Part shown: piece by piece, positions 16,758 to 25,828 of the stretch
Layout: each line of letters opens with the position of its first letter
How positions within the stretch are numbered: position 1 is the stretch's first letter
NCBI GenBank assembly: GCA_910579705.1
Contig: CAJTUI010000011.1
Span: 21,426 to 85,425 of the forward strand
Reading direction: 5' to 3'
Origin: an uncultured Christensenella sp.
GTDB taxonomy: Bacteria > Bacillota > Clostridia > Christensenellales > Borkfalkiaceae
DNA length: 64,000 nt
Translations under genes and position numbers: made by a program
The notes under the pieces: generated by a model
Seen by the model: the letters and a program-made list of their open reading frames with translations, nothing else
What the model was told of the DNA's origin: nothing
Database searches by the model: none

Positions 16758-18314
16758 ATGAAAATCGACTACAAGACATATTGCGACAAAGTGAAGGGTT
16801 GTTATCTCGGCAAGAACATCGGCGGCACGCTCGGCGCTCCGTTCGAGTGTTTCCGCGGCGTGTACGATATCGACTTTTTTATGCAGGACGTTTCTTCGCC
16901 CGTGCCCAACGACGACGTGGATTTACAGCTTGTCTGGCTGTCTGCGGTCGAGCACGAGGGCAAGAATCTGGACAGTCACACGCTCGCGCGGTATTGGGAG
17001 AACTACGTTTCCGCGCAGATTTCGGAGTACGGCACGGGTAAAAACAACTACTCTATGGGCATCGTCCCGCCGCTTTCGGGGTATCTGAGAAACGAGAACC
17101 GCGAAAGCAACGGCGCCTGGATACGCACGGAGATATGGGCGTGCCTGTGCGCGGGCAATCCCGCGCTGGCCGCAAACTACGCGTATTACGACGCGTGCGT
17201 TGACCACAGCGGCGAGGGCATTTATGCGGCGGTGTTTACGGCTGCGGTAGAGGCGGCGGCGTTTTTCGAAAGCGACGTTTTTAAGCTTATAGAAACAGGA
17301 CTTTCCTACCTGCCCGAAAAGTGCGGCGTGCGCAACGCGGTCAACGTTGTATTGCGCAGCTTTAAAAACGGTGAGGACTGGAAGACGGCGCGCAAGAAAC
17401 TGCTTATCGCGGAGCCGTCCAGTTTCGGCGAAATAGGCGGGGAGTGGAAGGGCATACCCTCCGTTCCCGCAAGCGATAAATGCCCCGTACAGGAAAAGGA
17501 CAACGATATACCAAAGGCGGTGCACGGTTACGACGCGCCCGCAAGCATAGGCATAGTATTAATAGGCTGGCTTTACGGCGGGGGTGATTTCGGTAAATCG
17601 GTATGTATAGCTACAAACTGCGGCGAGGACACGGACTGCACGGCGGGAACGCTGGGCGCGATACTCGGCATAATCGGCGGCGCGGATAAAATCCCCGATA
17701 AGTGGAAAAACGGCTGCTCCGAAAAGATAGCGGTTTGCACGCTCCGCCCCGATTTGCTTTTGAACGTACCCGAAACGGTTTCGGCGCTCTGCGAAAGGGT
17801 GGTAAAGCAGTTTCCCGTCATATCCTCCGAACGGTGCGGTTTTACGGAGCGCGGTTTCGAGATAACCTGCGCGCGGCTGGACTACGACGAGCAGGCGTTT
17901 TATCCCTATCAGCAGGAAAATTTTAAGGAGCTTTTGGCCGAAAGTCCGCGCACGGCGCGGTTCCATTTCGGCGGGCTTACCGTCAAGGTGGATTTCGGCG
18001 AAAGCCTTGCGAAGATAGAAGAGGGCGTTGAAAAACGCATAACCGTTACGCTTTGTAACAAACTGTATCTGTCGCAGTATCTTAACGTTGAGATAGCGGG
18101 CGTGCCCGAGGAATGGAATATCGTCAACGGCGCGCGGCGCGCGGTCGGGCTGGAACACTGGCACGGCAGTAAGGTCGGGCACTCCAACTCGTTCGAAATG
18201 GTTTTCACGCCCCGCGCGCTTAAAAACTACAAGTACGATTTGGTGTTGCAAATTTCGGTGAACGGCAGGGGCGAGAAATATTTCGTTCCCGTAACGCTTA
18301 TCAACGGGGACTGA
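16758..18314 (+). CDS. ADP-ribosylglycohydrolase-family protein with C-terminal beta domain
   Basis: Residues 1-330 show the ADP-ribosylglycohydrolase (DraG) fold: KGCYLGKNIGGTLGAPFE near residues 13-30, the first acidic pair in NDDVDLQ (51-57) and the C-terminal metal motif NCGEDTDCTAGTLGA near residues 286-300. Usual DraG proteins have a Thr in the first motif and DTDT in the second, so the site is altered and true ADP-ribose removal is doubtful. A ~170-residue beta-rich domain follows. As the first gene of an operon full of sugar enzymes, a role as a glycoside or N-glycoside hydrolase on a sugar substrate is plausible but unproven. No signal peptide. Confidence 0.8.
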   Translation: MKIDYKTYCDKVKGCYLGKNIGGTLGAPFECFRGVYDIDFFMQDVSSPVPNDDVDLQLVWLSAVEHEGKNLDSHTLARYWENYVSAQISEYGTGKNNYSMGIVPPLSGYLRNENRESNGAWIRTEIWACLCAGNPALAANYAYYDACVDHSGEGIYAAVFTAAVEAAAFFESDVFKLIETGLSYLPEKCGVRNAVNVVLRSFKNGEDWKTARKKLLIAEPSSFGEIGGEWKGIPSVPASDKCPVQEKDNDIPKAVHGYDAPASIGIVLIGWLYGGGDFGKSVCIATNCGEDTDCTAGTLGAILGIIGGADKIPDKWKNGCSEKIAVCTLRPDLLLNVPETVSALCERVVKQFPVISSERCGFTERGFEITCARLDYDEQAFYPYQQENFKELLAESPRTARFHFGGLTVKVDFGESLAKIEEGVEKRITVTLCNKLYLSQYLNVEIAGVPEEWNIVNGARRAVGLEHWHGSKVGHSNSFEMVFTPRALKNYKYDLVLQISVNGRGEKYFVPVTLINGD

Positions 18315-18327
18315 TGAGAGGAGAGTT

Positions 18328-18924
18328 ATGTTTTTATCGCAGACGCAAATAAACGGGCTTACGCCCGCACAGATAGACAGCGTTTTGTTTGGCGGGCTGT
18401 CGGAGCGCGCCGAAAAGTCGGACTTTGCAATCGTTTGCGGAACTTCGCCCAAGCACGCGCTTATCCGCGCGCAAATCGCCGCCGAGTTTTATAAGAGCGG
18501 CGGAACGGAACGCCTGATAGTTTCGGGCGCAGCGGTGTCCGATAAAACCGTGACCGAAAGCGCGTTTTTGAAGTCCGAACTTATTCGGCTTGGCGTGGAC
18601 GAGAACGCGGTCATAGAAGAGCCGCACGCCCGCGACACCATTCAGAACTTGACCTGCTCGCTTACGGAGATATGCAGAAGGACGGATATAATGAAGGTCG
18701 GGCGGGTAACCGTTATTACTGAACCCTTTCATTTAAGGCGGGCGCTATGCCTTGCAAAAATACTGATGCCGACCTTTATAGAAGTGCGCGGTTATACTAA
18801 TGGCGCGGCGGTTCAGCGTGTGCAGTGGAAAACGGACGAACGGCTTTCGGCGTGCGTTAAGACCGAACTGGAAATTTTAAAGCAGTTGATAACTAAGGGA
18901 AGGATAGAAGATATAAAACTATGA
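18328..18924 (+). CDS. YdcF/ElyC-like DUF218 protein
   Basis: 198 residues with the DUF218 Rossmann-like pattern: FAIVCGTSPKHALIRA near residues 30-45, TERLIVSGAAV, the Glu-Ser-x-x-L segment, the conserved ARDTIQNL and VTVITEPFHLRRAL near residues 130-146. There is no signal peptide or membrane helix, unlike E. coli ElyC, so this is a cytoplasmic YdcF-like form. The molecular activity of this family is not settled. The ribosome site is GAGAGGAG, and the stop overlaps the next gene's ATG (ATGA), implying translational coupling. Confidence 0.8.
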   Translation: MFLSQTQINGLTPAQIDSVLFGGLSERAEKSDFAIVCGTSPKHALIRAQIAAEFYKSGGTERLIVSGAAVSDKTVTESAFLKSELIRLGVDENAVIEEPHARDTIQNLTCSLTEICRRTDIMKVGRVTVITEPFHLRRALCLAKILMPTFIEVRGYTNGAAVQRVQWKTDERLSACVKTELEILKQLITKGRIEDIKL

Positions 18925-19757
18925 AAATACAAATCCTCGGTTCGGGCGGCGGCGAAGGCTATCCCGCGCTGTTTTGCGGTTGCAGGCATTGCAACGCGGC
19001 GAGAAAGGAGGGCGGAAAGTCCCTGCGCTCGCTGTCGCAGACTTTGATTGACGGCAGGCTGTTGATAGATTTACCCGCCGACACGCAGTCGCATTTCAGA
19101 CAGCATAACATAAACTTCGGCGAAATAGAAAACGTGCTTGTAACGCACGTTCACGACGACCATTACTGCCCCAATATTTTAAGCACGCGCGGAACGGATT
19201 TCGCGCCCGTGCTCGGCTGTGAAAAGCTGAATATCTACGGCAATGCGGACGTGGAAAGACTGTTTGACGGATATTACAAGCTTTTCCCAATTCGCGGCGA
19301 GATACGCGAAAATATCGTCTTTCATACTTTGCAACCTTTCGAAACGGTTAAGATAGGCGGATACACGGTCACGGTATTAAAGGCCAACCACGCGCCCGAG
19401 CAGGTTGCGCTGAATTACATAATAGACGACGGCAAGGCCGCGGTTTTGTATCTTTTGGACGGAGGGTATCCTTTGACGGAGCAGACGCGCGCCGCAATCG
19501 CGGGCTATCCGCGCAAACTTTCCTTGGTGATAGCGGACGGAACTATGGGCGAAAATTATTACGTTTACCATATGAATTTCGGGCAGGTCAAAAAGCTAAA
19601 AGCCGAGATTATAAAAGACGGCGCGGCCGACAAGGACACTGTGTTTGTCGTTTCGCACATAACGCACAACCATTGCGGATTGCACGGCGAGGTAGAGCGG
19701 TATTTCAAAGACGACGGGATAACCGTAGCATATGACGGACTTAACATAGAAATATAG
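18921..19757 (+). CDS. MBL-fold hydrolase, PhnP-like
   Basis: 278 residues of the metallo-beta-lactamase superfamily. The metal ligands THVHDDH are at residues 75-81, a later His lies in KANHAPEQ, Asp is in YLLDGGYP and a final His is in HITHNHCG. The N-terminal GSGGGEGYPALFCGCRHC with a Cys cluster is the pattern of PhnP-type phosphodiesterases, which cleave cyclic sugar phosphates. A phosphodiesterase acting on a sugar or nucleotide intermediate would suit this operon, but no phosphonate (phn) genes are present. Starts inside the previous gene's stop. Confidence 0.85.
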   Translation: MKIQILGSGGGEGYPALFCGCRHCNAARKEGGKSLRSLSQTLIDGRLLIDLPADTQSHFRQHNINFGEIENVLVTHVHDDHYCPNILSTRGTDFAPVLGCEKLNIYGNADVERLFDGYYKLFPIRGEIRENIVFHTLQPFETVKIGGYTVTVLKANHAPEQVALNYIIDDGKAAVLYLLDGGYPLTEQTRAAIAGYPRKLSLVIADGTMGENYYVYHMNFGQVKKLKAEIIKDGAADKDTVFVVSHITHNHCGLHGEVERYFKDDGITVAYDGLNIEI

Positions 19758-19764
19758 GGATTTT

Positions 19765-21009
19765 ATGCAGACAAATCAGATTAAAAATTACATATTAACG
19801 CACGTAAAACATATTTTGAAACCGCCCGCAAAAAACCTTGCGCACCCGTTTATAGTTCCAGGTCAGGGCTACACTACGGAGCTGTGGGGCTGGGATGCGT
19901 ACTGGGAGACCTGCGCGCTCAAACATATCTTCGAAAACTGCACTAAGGAAGAGCAGGCGGCAACGGGATTTACCCGCAGTACGGCGGAAGAGCATATCTG
20001 CGGCAGTGTGCTTAACTTTTTGGAGGCGCAGGAAGAGGACGGGTTCATTCCTATAATGGTTTCTGGCGGAGGGCTTTTCGACGGGTTTTTCCATAACGAG
20101 TATTTAAAGGGCACGCCGCTCAACCAGCACCTGCCTTTTTTATGCCGTTCCGCGCTTGCCGCAAGCGAGTTCGTCGGCGCATATGATTGGTTTAACGTTG
20201 AAAAACTCGTCGCATATATGGACTATTACGAAACCGGACAGTACGATAAAAAGTCAGGCCTTTTCTTCTGGCAGGACGATATTATGATTGGTATCGACAA
20301 CAATCCCACCGTGTTTTACCGCCCCAAAAAGAGCGGCGCGGACGTGTTTCTGAATTGTTTTATATATCTCGAATACGTCGCGCTCGCGGATATTTTCGCC
20401 GCGCTGGGCGACGGCCGCGCCTCAGCCGCGCGCGAAAAGGCGGAGGCGCTGAAAGCTGCCGTCAACCGCGAAATGTGGGACGAGCGGGACGGGATATATT
20501 ATTCTCAGGACGTAGGCGTGTACAAAAACGTATGCGTCGTCAAGGGCGTGGAACTGCATTCGGGGCTTGCGCCGCACTGGAATTCGTTCCCGCTAAAAAT
20601 ACGTTTCTGGGGCTGTTTTTTACCGCTTTACGCGGGGATATGTAGCGACGAACGCGCCGAAAGGCTTTGCGCGCACCTTACCGAAAACGACGATTTTCTG
20701 ACAGAGTATGGCGTAAGGTCGCTTGCAAAAAACGAAAAGGTTTACAGCCTTGTCAAAAGCGCGGGCAATCCTTCCAACTGGCTGGGCGCGGTCTGGGTCG
20801 TAGGCGATTACTGTATATACGAGGGGCTTTTGCGTTACGGTAAAACGGAGCTTGCCGAAAAAGTCAGGTCGGCAACGGTAAGGCTTCTGGACAATTCTCT
20901 GTCAAAGTACGGCGATTTATTCGAGAGCTATAACCCCGACTCGGGCGAGCCGTATATGCACCCCGGATTTTTAAGCCACAACCTGCCTGTGATAGGTATG
21001 CTGAAATGA
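19765..21009 (+). CDS. (alpha/alpha)6-barrel glycosidase, GH63/GH37-like
   Basis: 414 residues, cytoplasmic. The N-terminal ELWGWDAYWETCALKHI near residues 31-47 holds the Asp typical of the catalytic acid in trehalase/GH63-type barrels. EDGFIPIMVSG and HLPFLCRSALAASEF follow. The C-terminal block SAGNPSNWLGAVWVVGDYC and LFESYNPDSGEPYMHPGF (about residues 333-400) matches the conserved end of these barrels. Known members cleave alpha-glucosides such as trehalose, mannosylglycerate or N-glycan glucose; the substrate here is open. It starts 8 nt after the MBL gene, and its TGA overlaps the next ATG. Confidence 0.75.
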   Translation: MQTNQIKNYILTHVKHILKPPAKNLAHPFIVPGQGYTTELWGWDAYWETCALKHIFENCTKEEQAATGFTRSTAEEHICGSVLNFLEAQEEDGFIPIMVSGGGLFDGFFHNEYLKGTPLNQHLPFLCRSALAASEFVGAYDWFNVEKLVAYMDYYETGQYDKKSGLFFWQDDIMIGIDNNPTVFYRPKKSGADVFLNCFIYLEYVALADIFAALGDGRASAAREKAEALKAAVNREMWDERDGIYYSQDVGVYKNVCVVKGVELHSGLAPHWNSFPLKIRFWGCFLPLYAGICSDERAERLCAHLTENDDFLTEYGVRSLAKNEKVYSLVKSAGNPSNWLGAVWVVGDYCIYEGLLRYGKTELAEKVRSATVRLLDNSLSKYGDLFESYNPDSGEPYMHPGFLSHNLPVIGMLK

Positions 21010-21695
21010 AAGTTTGCAAACATCTTTTAAGAAACGACGTCCCCGCCGAGGGGCAGTTGAAAGGCGGGGACAACGTGTCTTTCGATTTAACCGACGGCGC
21101 GGATTTGAAAATTTTGTTTTTGGGCAATTCGATAACGCGGCACGGCGTGAACGAATCGCTCGGCTGGTTCGGGGACTGGGGTATGGCCGCCTCGGAAAAA
21201 GAGCGGGACTACGTGCACAGGCTTGTAAAGCTGTTTGAGGACACGGGCAGGAAAGTTTCGTTCTGTACGGCAAATCTCAGCGACTGGGAGCGTACGCGAG
21301 ATATGTCGTTGCTCGAAACCGAGTATCGCTCGGCGCGGGAGTTCGGCGCGGAGCTTATTATAGTCAGGCTGGGCGAAAACGCGGGGCTTGCCGAGAATGA
21401 GGACGCGTTTGAAAAGTGTTATATGGATATGGTCGGGTATTTCTCCGCGGACGGAGCCAAGGTCGTTCTTACAGACCTTTTCTGGGAGTACGAGCCTTTC
21501 GACGGGTTTGTAAAGGAGCTTGCAAAGGAGCGCGGATATATCTTCGTTGAACTGCACGATCTGGGCGACAAAGCCGAAATGAAAGCCGTAGGTCGGTTTT
21601 CGCACGCGGGTGTGGACGCGCACCCGGGCGACGCGGGAATGGACGAAATCGCGCAAAGGATTTTCCGCGCGGCCGCAGGTAGTACAAAATTATAA
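21006..21695 (+). CDS. SGNH/GDSL-family hydrolase
   Basis: 229 residues. Block I GNSIT is at residues 39-43 (nucleophile Ser41), IIVRLGEN is the block III region with its Gly and Asn, and block V is HAGVDAHPGD near residues 200-209 with the catalytic Asp and His. The enzyme is probably a carbohydrate esterase that removes acetyl groups from imported oligosaccharides, as rhamnogalacturonan and xylan acetylesterases of this superfamily do. That reading rests on the neighbouring rhamnose genes and on a sugar O-acetyltransferase further down. No signal peptide. Starts within the previous stop codon (ATGA). Confidence 0.85.
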   Translation: MKVCKHLLRNDVPAEGQLKGGDNVSFDLTDGADLKILFLGNSITRHGVNESLGWFGDWGMAASEKERDYVHRLVKLFEDTGRKVSFCTANLSDWERTRDMSLLETEYRSAREFGAELIIVRLGENAGLAENEDAFEKCYMDMVGYFSADGAKVVLTDLFWEYEPFDGFVKELAKERGYIFVELHDLGDKAEMKAVGRFSHAGVDAHPGDAGMDEIAQRIFRAAAGSTKL

Positions 21696-21706
21696 AGGAT
21701 AAAATT

Positions 21707-23071
21707 ATGAAATATTTTCTTGCGGTTGATATCGGCGCGTCTAGCGGCAGGCATATTGTCGGTTGGCTTGACGGCGGTATTTTAAAAACCGAGGAGGTTT
21801 ACCGTTTCAATAACGCAATGCTTTCGCACGGCGGGCGGCTGTACTGGGACACGGCGCGGCTTTTCAAGGAAGTTGTCAACGGGCTTAAAGCCGCGAAGGA
21901 GCGCGGGTTTAAGCCCGATTATATCGGTATAGACACCTGGGCGGTGGACTACGCGCTTTTGGATAAAGAGGATAATATTATCGGCGAAGTGTTCGCATAC
22001 AGGGACGCGCGCACGGAAAAGGCGGCCGATAAACTTCACCGCATAATATGCTTTGACGAACTGTATGAAAGGACGGGAATACAGTTCCAGCCGTTCAATA
22101 CCGTTTACCAGCTTTACGCCGATAAACTAAGCGGTAAACTGGACGGCGCGGAGAGTATGCTGATGTTGCCCGACTATCTCAACTTTTTATTGACGGGCGT
22201 AAAAAAGCAGGAGTATACCAACGCGACGAGCACGGGACTTGTAAACGCGCGTACGCACAACTGGGATTTCGGGATAACGCAAAAGCTGGGATTTTGCGAA
22301 AAGCTTTTCGGCGGACTTACGCAGCCCTCGGCAATTGTCGGCGGACTGAAAAGGGCGTTGGCGGAAGATATAGGTTATTCCGCTACTGTAATTCTGCCCG
22401 CAACGCACGACACGGCAAGCGCGGTGCTTGCGGCGCCGCAGCAGGGAGAAAATCCTTACATATCCAGCGGCACGTGGTCGCTTTTGGGGATTGTGCGGCC
22501 AGAGGCGAGCACGGGCGAAAACGACAGGAAAGCGAACTACTCCAACGAGGGCAGTATCAACGGACAATTCCGTTACCAGAAAAATATAATGGGGTTATGG
22601 CTTATACAGAGCGTGAGGAAAGAGCTGGGCAACCTGTCTTATTCAACGCTTGCGCAGATGGCGAAATGCAAACAGCATTGCGGGTTGATTGACGTGAACG
22701 ACAAAAGGTTTTTGTCGCCGAAGAGTATGGTTGCGGAAATTAACAGGGCGCTGGGCAGAAAGTTACAGCCCGCAAGCATTATGCGCGTAATTTACGACAG
22801 CCTTGCATACGGCTATGCGCAGGCCGTTGCCGAACTGGAAACAAACACGGGCAGAACTTACGGCGCAATAAATATATTCGGCGGCGGCAGCCGCGATATG
22901 CTTTTAAACGAACTCACGGCCCAAGCAACGGGCAAGAAGGTTGTCGCGGGGCCTGTGGAGGCTACTGCGATAGGCAATCTCATAATGCAGATGAAGGGCG
23001 CGGGAGAGATCGAAGATTTATCGGCGACGGCTCAAATAATAAAAAATTCATTCGAGGTAAAAGAAGTATGA
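21707..23071 (+). CDS. rhaB: Rhamnulokinase
   Basis: ATP-dependent phosphorylation of L-rhamnulose to rhamnulose-1-phosphate. 454 residues of the FGGY kinase fold: AVDIGASSGRHIVG at the N-terminus (phosphate loop), GIDTWAVDYAL near residue 85, THDTASAVLAAP in the second domain, and INIFGGGSRDMLLNELTAQATG near residues 390-411 for ATP binding. The motifs fit RhaB rather than xylulo- or glycerol kinases, and the next two genes complete the pathway. The ribosome site AAAGGAT precedes the ATG. The stop codon overlaps the rhaA start (ATGA). Confidence 0.95.
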   Translation: MKYFLAVDIGASSGRHIVGWLDGGILKTEEVYRFNNAMLSHGGRLYWDTARLFKEVVNGLKAAKERGFKPDYIGIDTWAVDYALLDKEDNIIGEVFAYRDARTEKAADKLHRIICFDELYERTGIQFQPFNTVYQLYADKLSGKLDGAESMLMLPDYLNFLLTGVKKQEYTNATSTGLVNARTHNWDFGITQKLGFCEKLFGGLTQPSAIVGGLKRALAEDIGYSATVILPATHDTASAVLAAPQQGENPYISSGTWSLLGIVRPEASTGENDRKANYSNEGSINGQFRYQKNIMGLWLIQSVRKELGNLSYSTLAQMAKCKQHCGLIDVNDKRFLSPKSMVAEINRALGRKLQPASIMRVIYDSLAYGYAQAVAELETNTGRTYGAINIFGGGSRDMLLNELTAQATGKKVVAGPVEATAIGNLIMQMKGAGEIEDLSATAQIIKNSFEVKEV

Positions 23072-24303
23072 CTGAATACGAACACGCAAGACAGGCGTAT
23101 GCGGCCTACGGCGTTGACACCGAGGCGGCGATATCAGAACTCAAAGATATACCCGTGTCGATACATTGCTGGCAGGGCGACGACGTGGTGGGGCTGGACG
23201 GCGGCGGAGCGGCCAGCGGAGGTATACAGACGACGGGCAACTATCCTTACAGGGCGAGAAATTTCGAAGAACTCAAAGCCGATATCAAAAAGGCGTTCTC
23301 GCTTATGCCGGGGAAAAAGCGGCTCAATCTCCACGCAAGCTATGCGGTGGGCGCAAAGGTTGACAGGGACGAATATAAGAGCGAGCATTTCGCCGATTGG
23401 GTGAAGTTTGCAAAGGAACTCGGTCTGGACGGGATAGATTTTAACCCGACTATGTTTTCACACAAAAACGTAAAGGACGGACTCACGCTTTCAAGTCCCG
23501 ACGAAACTATCCGAAAATTCTGGATTAAACATTGCATAGCCTGTCTGAAAATAGCCGAGTATTTCGCGGACGAGTTTAAAAATCAGTGCACGGTAAATAT
23601 CTGGATTCCCGACGGTTTTAAGGACGTGCCCGCAGACAGATTATTTCCTCGTATCAGATTAAAGAATTCCCTTGACGAAATTCTTTCTTCGGGTTATAAT
23701 AAAAGCAAAGTGATTGTTGCCGTGGAGAGCAAGGTTTTCGGTATCGGCGTTGAAAGCTATACCGTGGGCAGTAACGAGTTCTATCAGAACTACGCGGCGA
23801 AAAACAATATATGTTGTCTTCTCGACAACGGACATTATCACCCCCTTGAATACGTATCGGATAAAATTCCCGCGCTATTGGCGTTTTACGATACCGTCGC
23901 GTTGCACGTTACGCGCGGCGTGCGCTGGGACAGCGACCACGTTGTGCTTTTCGAGGACGAGCTTAAAGAGATTGCGAAAGAGATAGTCAGAAACGGCGCC
24001 ACGCAAAAGGTGAAGATAGCGCTCGACTATTTCGACGCAAGCATAAACAGGCTGTCTGCCTGGGTAACAGGCCAAAGAGCAATGCAGAAAGCGCTTTTGA
24101 ACGCACTGTTAATTAACCATAAAGAGCTTGCGGAATTGCAGGATAAGGCAGATTTCACTGCGCTAATGGTCAGACAGGAAGAGTACAAGACGTTGCCGTT
24201 CGGCGCGGTCTGGAAAGAGTATCTCAAAAGGCAGGGCCTTGAAGAAGAGTATCTTAGCGCAATCAGGGAATATGAAACGCAGGTTTCAAAGGAGCGTGTA
24301 TAA
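23068..24303 (+). CDS. rhaA: L-rhamnose isomerase
   Basis: Interconverts L-rhamnose and L-rhamnulose, the first step of rhamnose use; needs a divalent metal. 411 residues. Visible family blocks are IPVSIHCWQGDDVVG near residues 29-43, GGIQTTGNYP, LNLHASYA, GIDFNPTMFSH, VNIWIPDG, VESKVFGIGVESYTVGS near residues 219-235, LLDNGHYHP, and HVTRGVRWDSDHVV with metal-binding His and Asp near residues 278-291. The TAA stop shares one base with the rhaD ATG (TAATG). Confidence 0.97.
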   Translation: MTEYEHARQAYAAYGVDTEAAISELKDIPVSIHCWQGDDVVGLDGGGAASGGIQTTGNYPYRARNFEELKADIKKAFSLMPGKKRLNLHASYAVGAKVDRDEYKSEHFADWVKFAKELGLDGIDFNPTMFSHKNVKDGLTLSSPDETIRKFWIKHCIACLKIAEYFADEFKNQCTVNIWIPDGFKDVPADRLFPRIRLKNSLDEILSSGYNKSKVIVAVESKVFGIGVESYTVGSNEFYQNYAAKNNICCLLDNGHYHPLEYVSDKIPALLAFYDTVALHVTRGVRWDSDHVVLFEDELKEIAKEIVRNGATQKVKIALDYFDASINRLSAWVTGQRAMQKALLNALLINHKELAELQDKADFTALMVRQEEYKTLPFGAVWKEYLKRQGLEEEYLSAIREYETQVSKERV

Positions 24304-25181
24304 TGGGTTTTATGGACGAACTTAAAAAGGCGGGCAAGGATATAAAGCGCTCGCTTATGGATATAAAAAGCGCGCCGTTTGTAAAAGAAATGTGCGAGGC
24401 GACCGCGAATATGTATCGGCTCGGCTGGGACGAGCGGAACGGCGGAAACATAAGTTATCTTTTAGACGAAAAGCAAGTTGCGGAGTATCTCGACCTTAAA
24501 AACGTTATCAGAATTTTTCCGCTTGCGGGAGTGAACGCGGCGGAGTTTGACGTGACGCCTTTGATAGGTAAAATATTCATAGTCACGGGCACGGGCAAGT
24601 ATTTCAAGAACGTTGCGGCCGACCCCGAGGCGAATCTCGGCATAGTGCGTATAGCAAAGGACGGAGTGGAGCTTTTGTGGGGCTATAACGACGGCGGGAG
24701 AACAACGAGCGAGTTGCCCGCGCATTTGATGTGCCATATGGCGCGTTTGAAGGCAGACCCCGAACACAGGGTCGTAATGCACTCGCACCCGACGTACACG
24801 CTTGCAATGAACTTCGTGCACGAGCTGGACGAAAAAAAGTTCACGCATACCTTATGGGAAATGTGCACGGAGTGCATAGCGGTATTTCCGGACGGCGTGG
24901 GCATACTGCCTTGGATGCTTTGCGGAACGAACGGAATAGGCGAGGCGACCGCGAAGAAGATGGAAGAGTTCCGGCTTGTAATCTGGTCAATGCACGGCAT
25001 ATACGGCGCGGGCAGGACGATGGACGAAACGTTCGGACTTATAGAAACGGTGGAAAAGGCGGCGCAGATATATATGCTGACCGCGCACCTGCCGAGAATC
25101 AATACAATAAAAGACTCGCAAATGAGAGAGCTTGCTAAGCTTTTCAAAGTAAATTACAGAAAGGATTTTCTTGATGACTGA
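24303..25181 (+). CDS. rhaD: Rhamnulose-1-phosphate aldolase
   Basis: Class II, zinc-dependent cleavage of rhamnulose-1-phosphate to dihydroxyacetone phosphate and L-lactaldehyde. 292 residues. GWDERNGGNISYLL near residues 40-53 is the family's phosphate-binding block. Zinc ligands are in VMHSHPTYT near residues 157-165, with a further His in IWSMHGIYGAG near residues 225-235. ELPAHLM carries the catalytic Glu region. Its 3' end overlaps the acetyltransferase gene by 8 nt. No lactaldehyde reductase or dehydrogenase gene lies in the window. Confidence 0.95.
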   Translation: MGFMDELKKAGKDIKRSLMDIKSAPFVKEMCEATANMYRLGWDERNGGNISYLLDEKQVAEYLDLKNVIRIFPLAGVNAAEFDVTPLIGKIFIVTGTGKYFKNVAADPEANLGIVRIAKDGVELLWGYNDGGRTTSELPAHLMCHMARLKADPEHRVVMHSHPTYTLAMNFVHELDEKKFTHTLWEMCTECIAVFPDGVGILPWMLCGTNGIGEATAKKMEEFRLVIWSMHGIYGAGRTMDETFGLIETVEKAAQIYMLTAHLPRINTIKDSQMRELAKLFKVNYRKDFLDD

Positions 25182-25791
25182 AAAAGAAAAAATGCTTGCG
25201 GGTAAAATATACGACCCGTTCGCGGAGGATCTGCCCAAACTGCGTCAGGCCGCGCACAGACTGAACATACTTTATAACTCCACGTTTGACGACGAAACCG
25301 AGAAACGTAAAGAAATTTTAGATAAGCTTTTGCCCGACAGGGGCGAGGATGCATATTTACAGGGCCCCGTATATTTCGATTTCGGCATAAATACGAAAGT
25401 GGGAAAAAACTTTTTCGCCAACTTCAATTTCACCGTGCTTGATATATGCCCCGTCGTCATAGGCGACAACGCGTATATAGGCCCCAACGTTTCCATACTT
25501 ACGCCCAAACACCCTTTGCGGTGGCAGGACAGAAACCCGTATAAGCACGAGGCGGGGTATATGACCGACAAGGAATACGGCGCGCCCGTAACGATTGGCG
25601 ACAACTGCTGGATTGCGGGCAACGTCACTATACTTGCGGGGGCTAAGATAGGCAAAGGTTGCGTTATAGGCGCCGGGTCCGTTGTGGCGGGCACGATACC
25701 CGACAATATGCTTGCGTACGGCAACCCTTGCCGTCCCGTGCGGGAAATTACAGAGAAAGACAGTATCGCGTTGAAAAAAGAATTATTTTAA
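25174..25791 (+). CDS. Sugar O-acetyltransferase, LacA/Maa type
   Basis: Left-handed beta-helix acetyltransferase that transfers acetyl from acetyl-CoA to a sugar hydroxyl. 205 residues. The N-terminal helical TEKEKMLAGKIYDPF is the maltose/galactoside acetyltransferase signature, and the hexapeptide repeats run from about residue 60 to 185. The catalytic His is in TPKHPLRW and the CoA-site block is APVTIGDNCWIAG. The ATG at 25174, not the TTG one codon earlier, follows AAGGATTTTC. Position between rhaD and galT suggests a sugar substrate from this pathway or detoxification of non-metabolisable sugars. Confidence 0.9.
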   Translation: MTEKEKMLAGKIYDPFAEDLPKLRQAAHRLNILYNSTFDDETEKRKEILDKLLPDRGEDAYLQGPVYFDFGINTKVGKNFFANFNFTVLDICPVVIGDNAYIGPNVSILTPKHPLRWQDRNPYKHEAGYMTDKEYGAPVTIGDNCWIAGNVTILAGAKIGKGCVIGAGSVVAGTIPDNMLAYGNPCRPVREITEKDSIALKKELF

Positions 25792-25828
25792 TTTCGGCTG
25801 TGTCTTGAATAAATAAGAAGGAAGGTCT

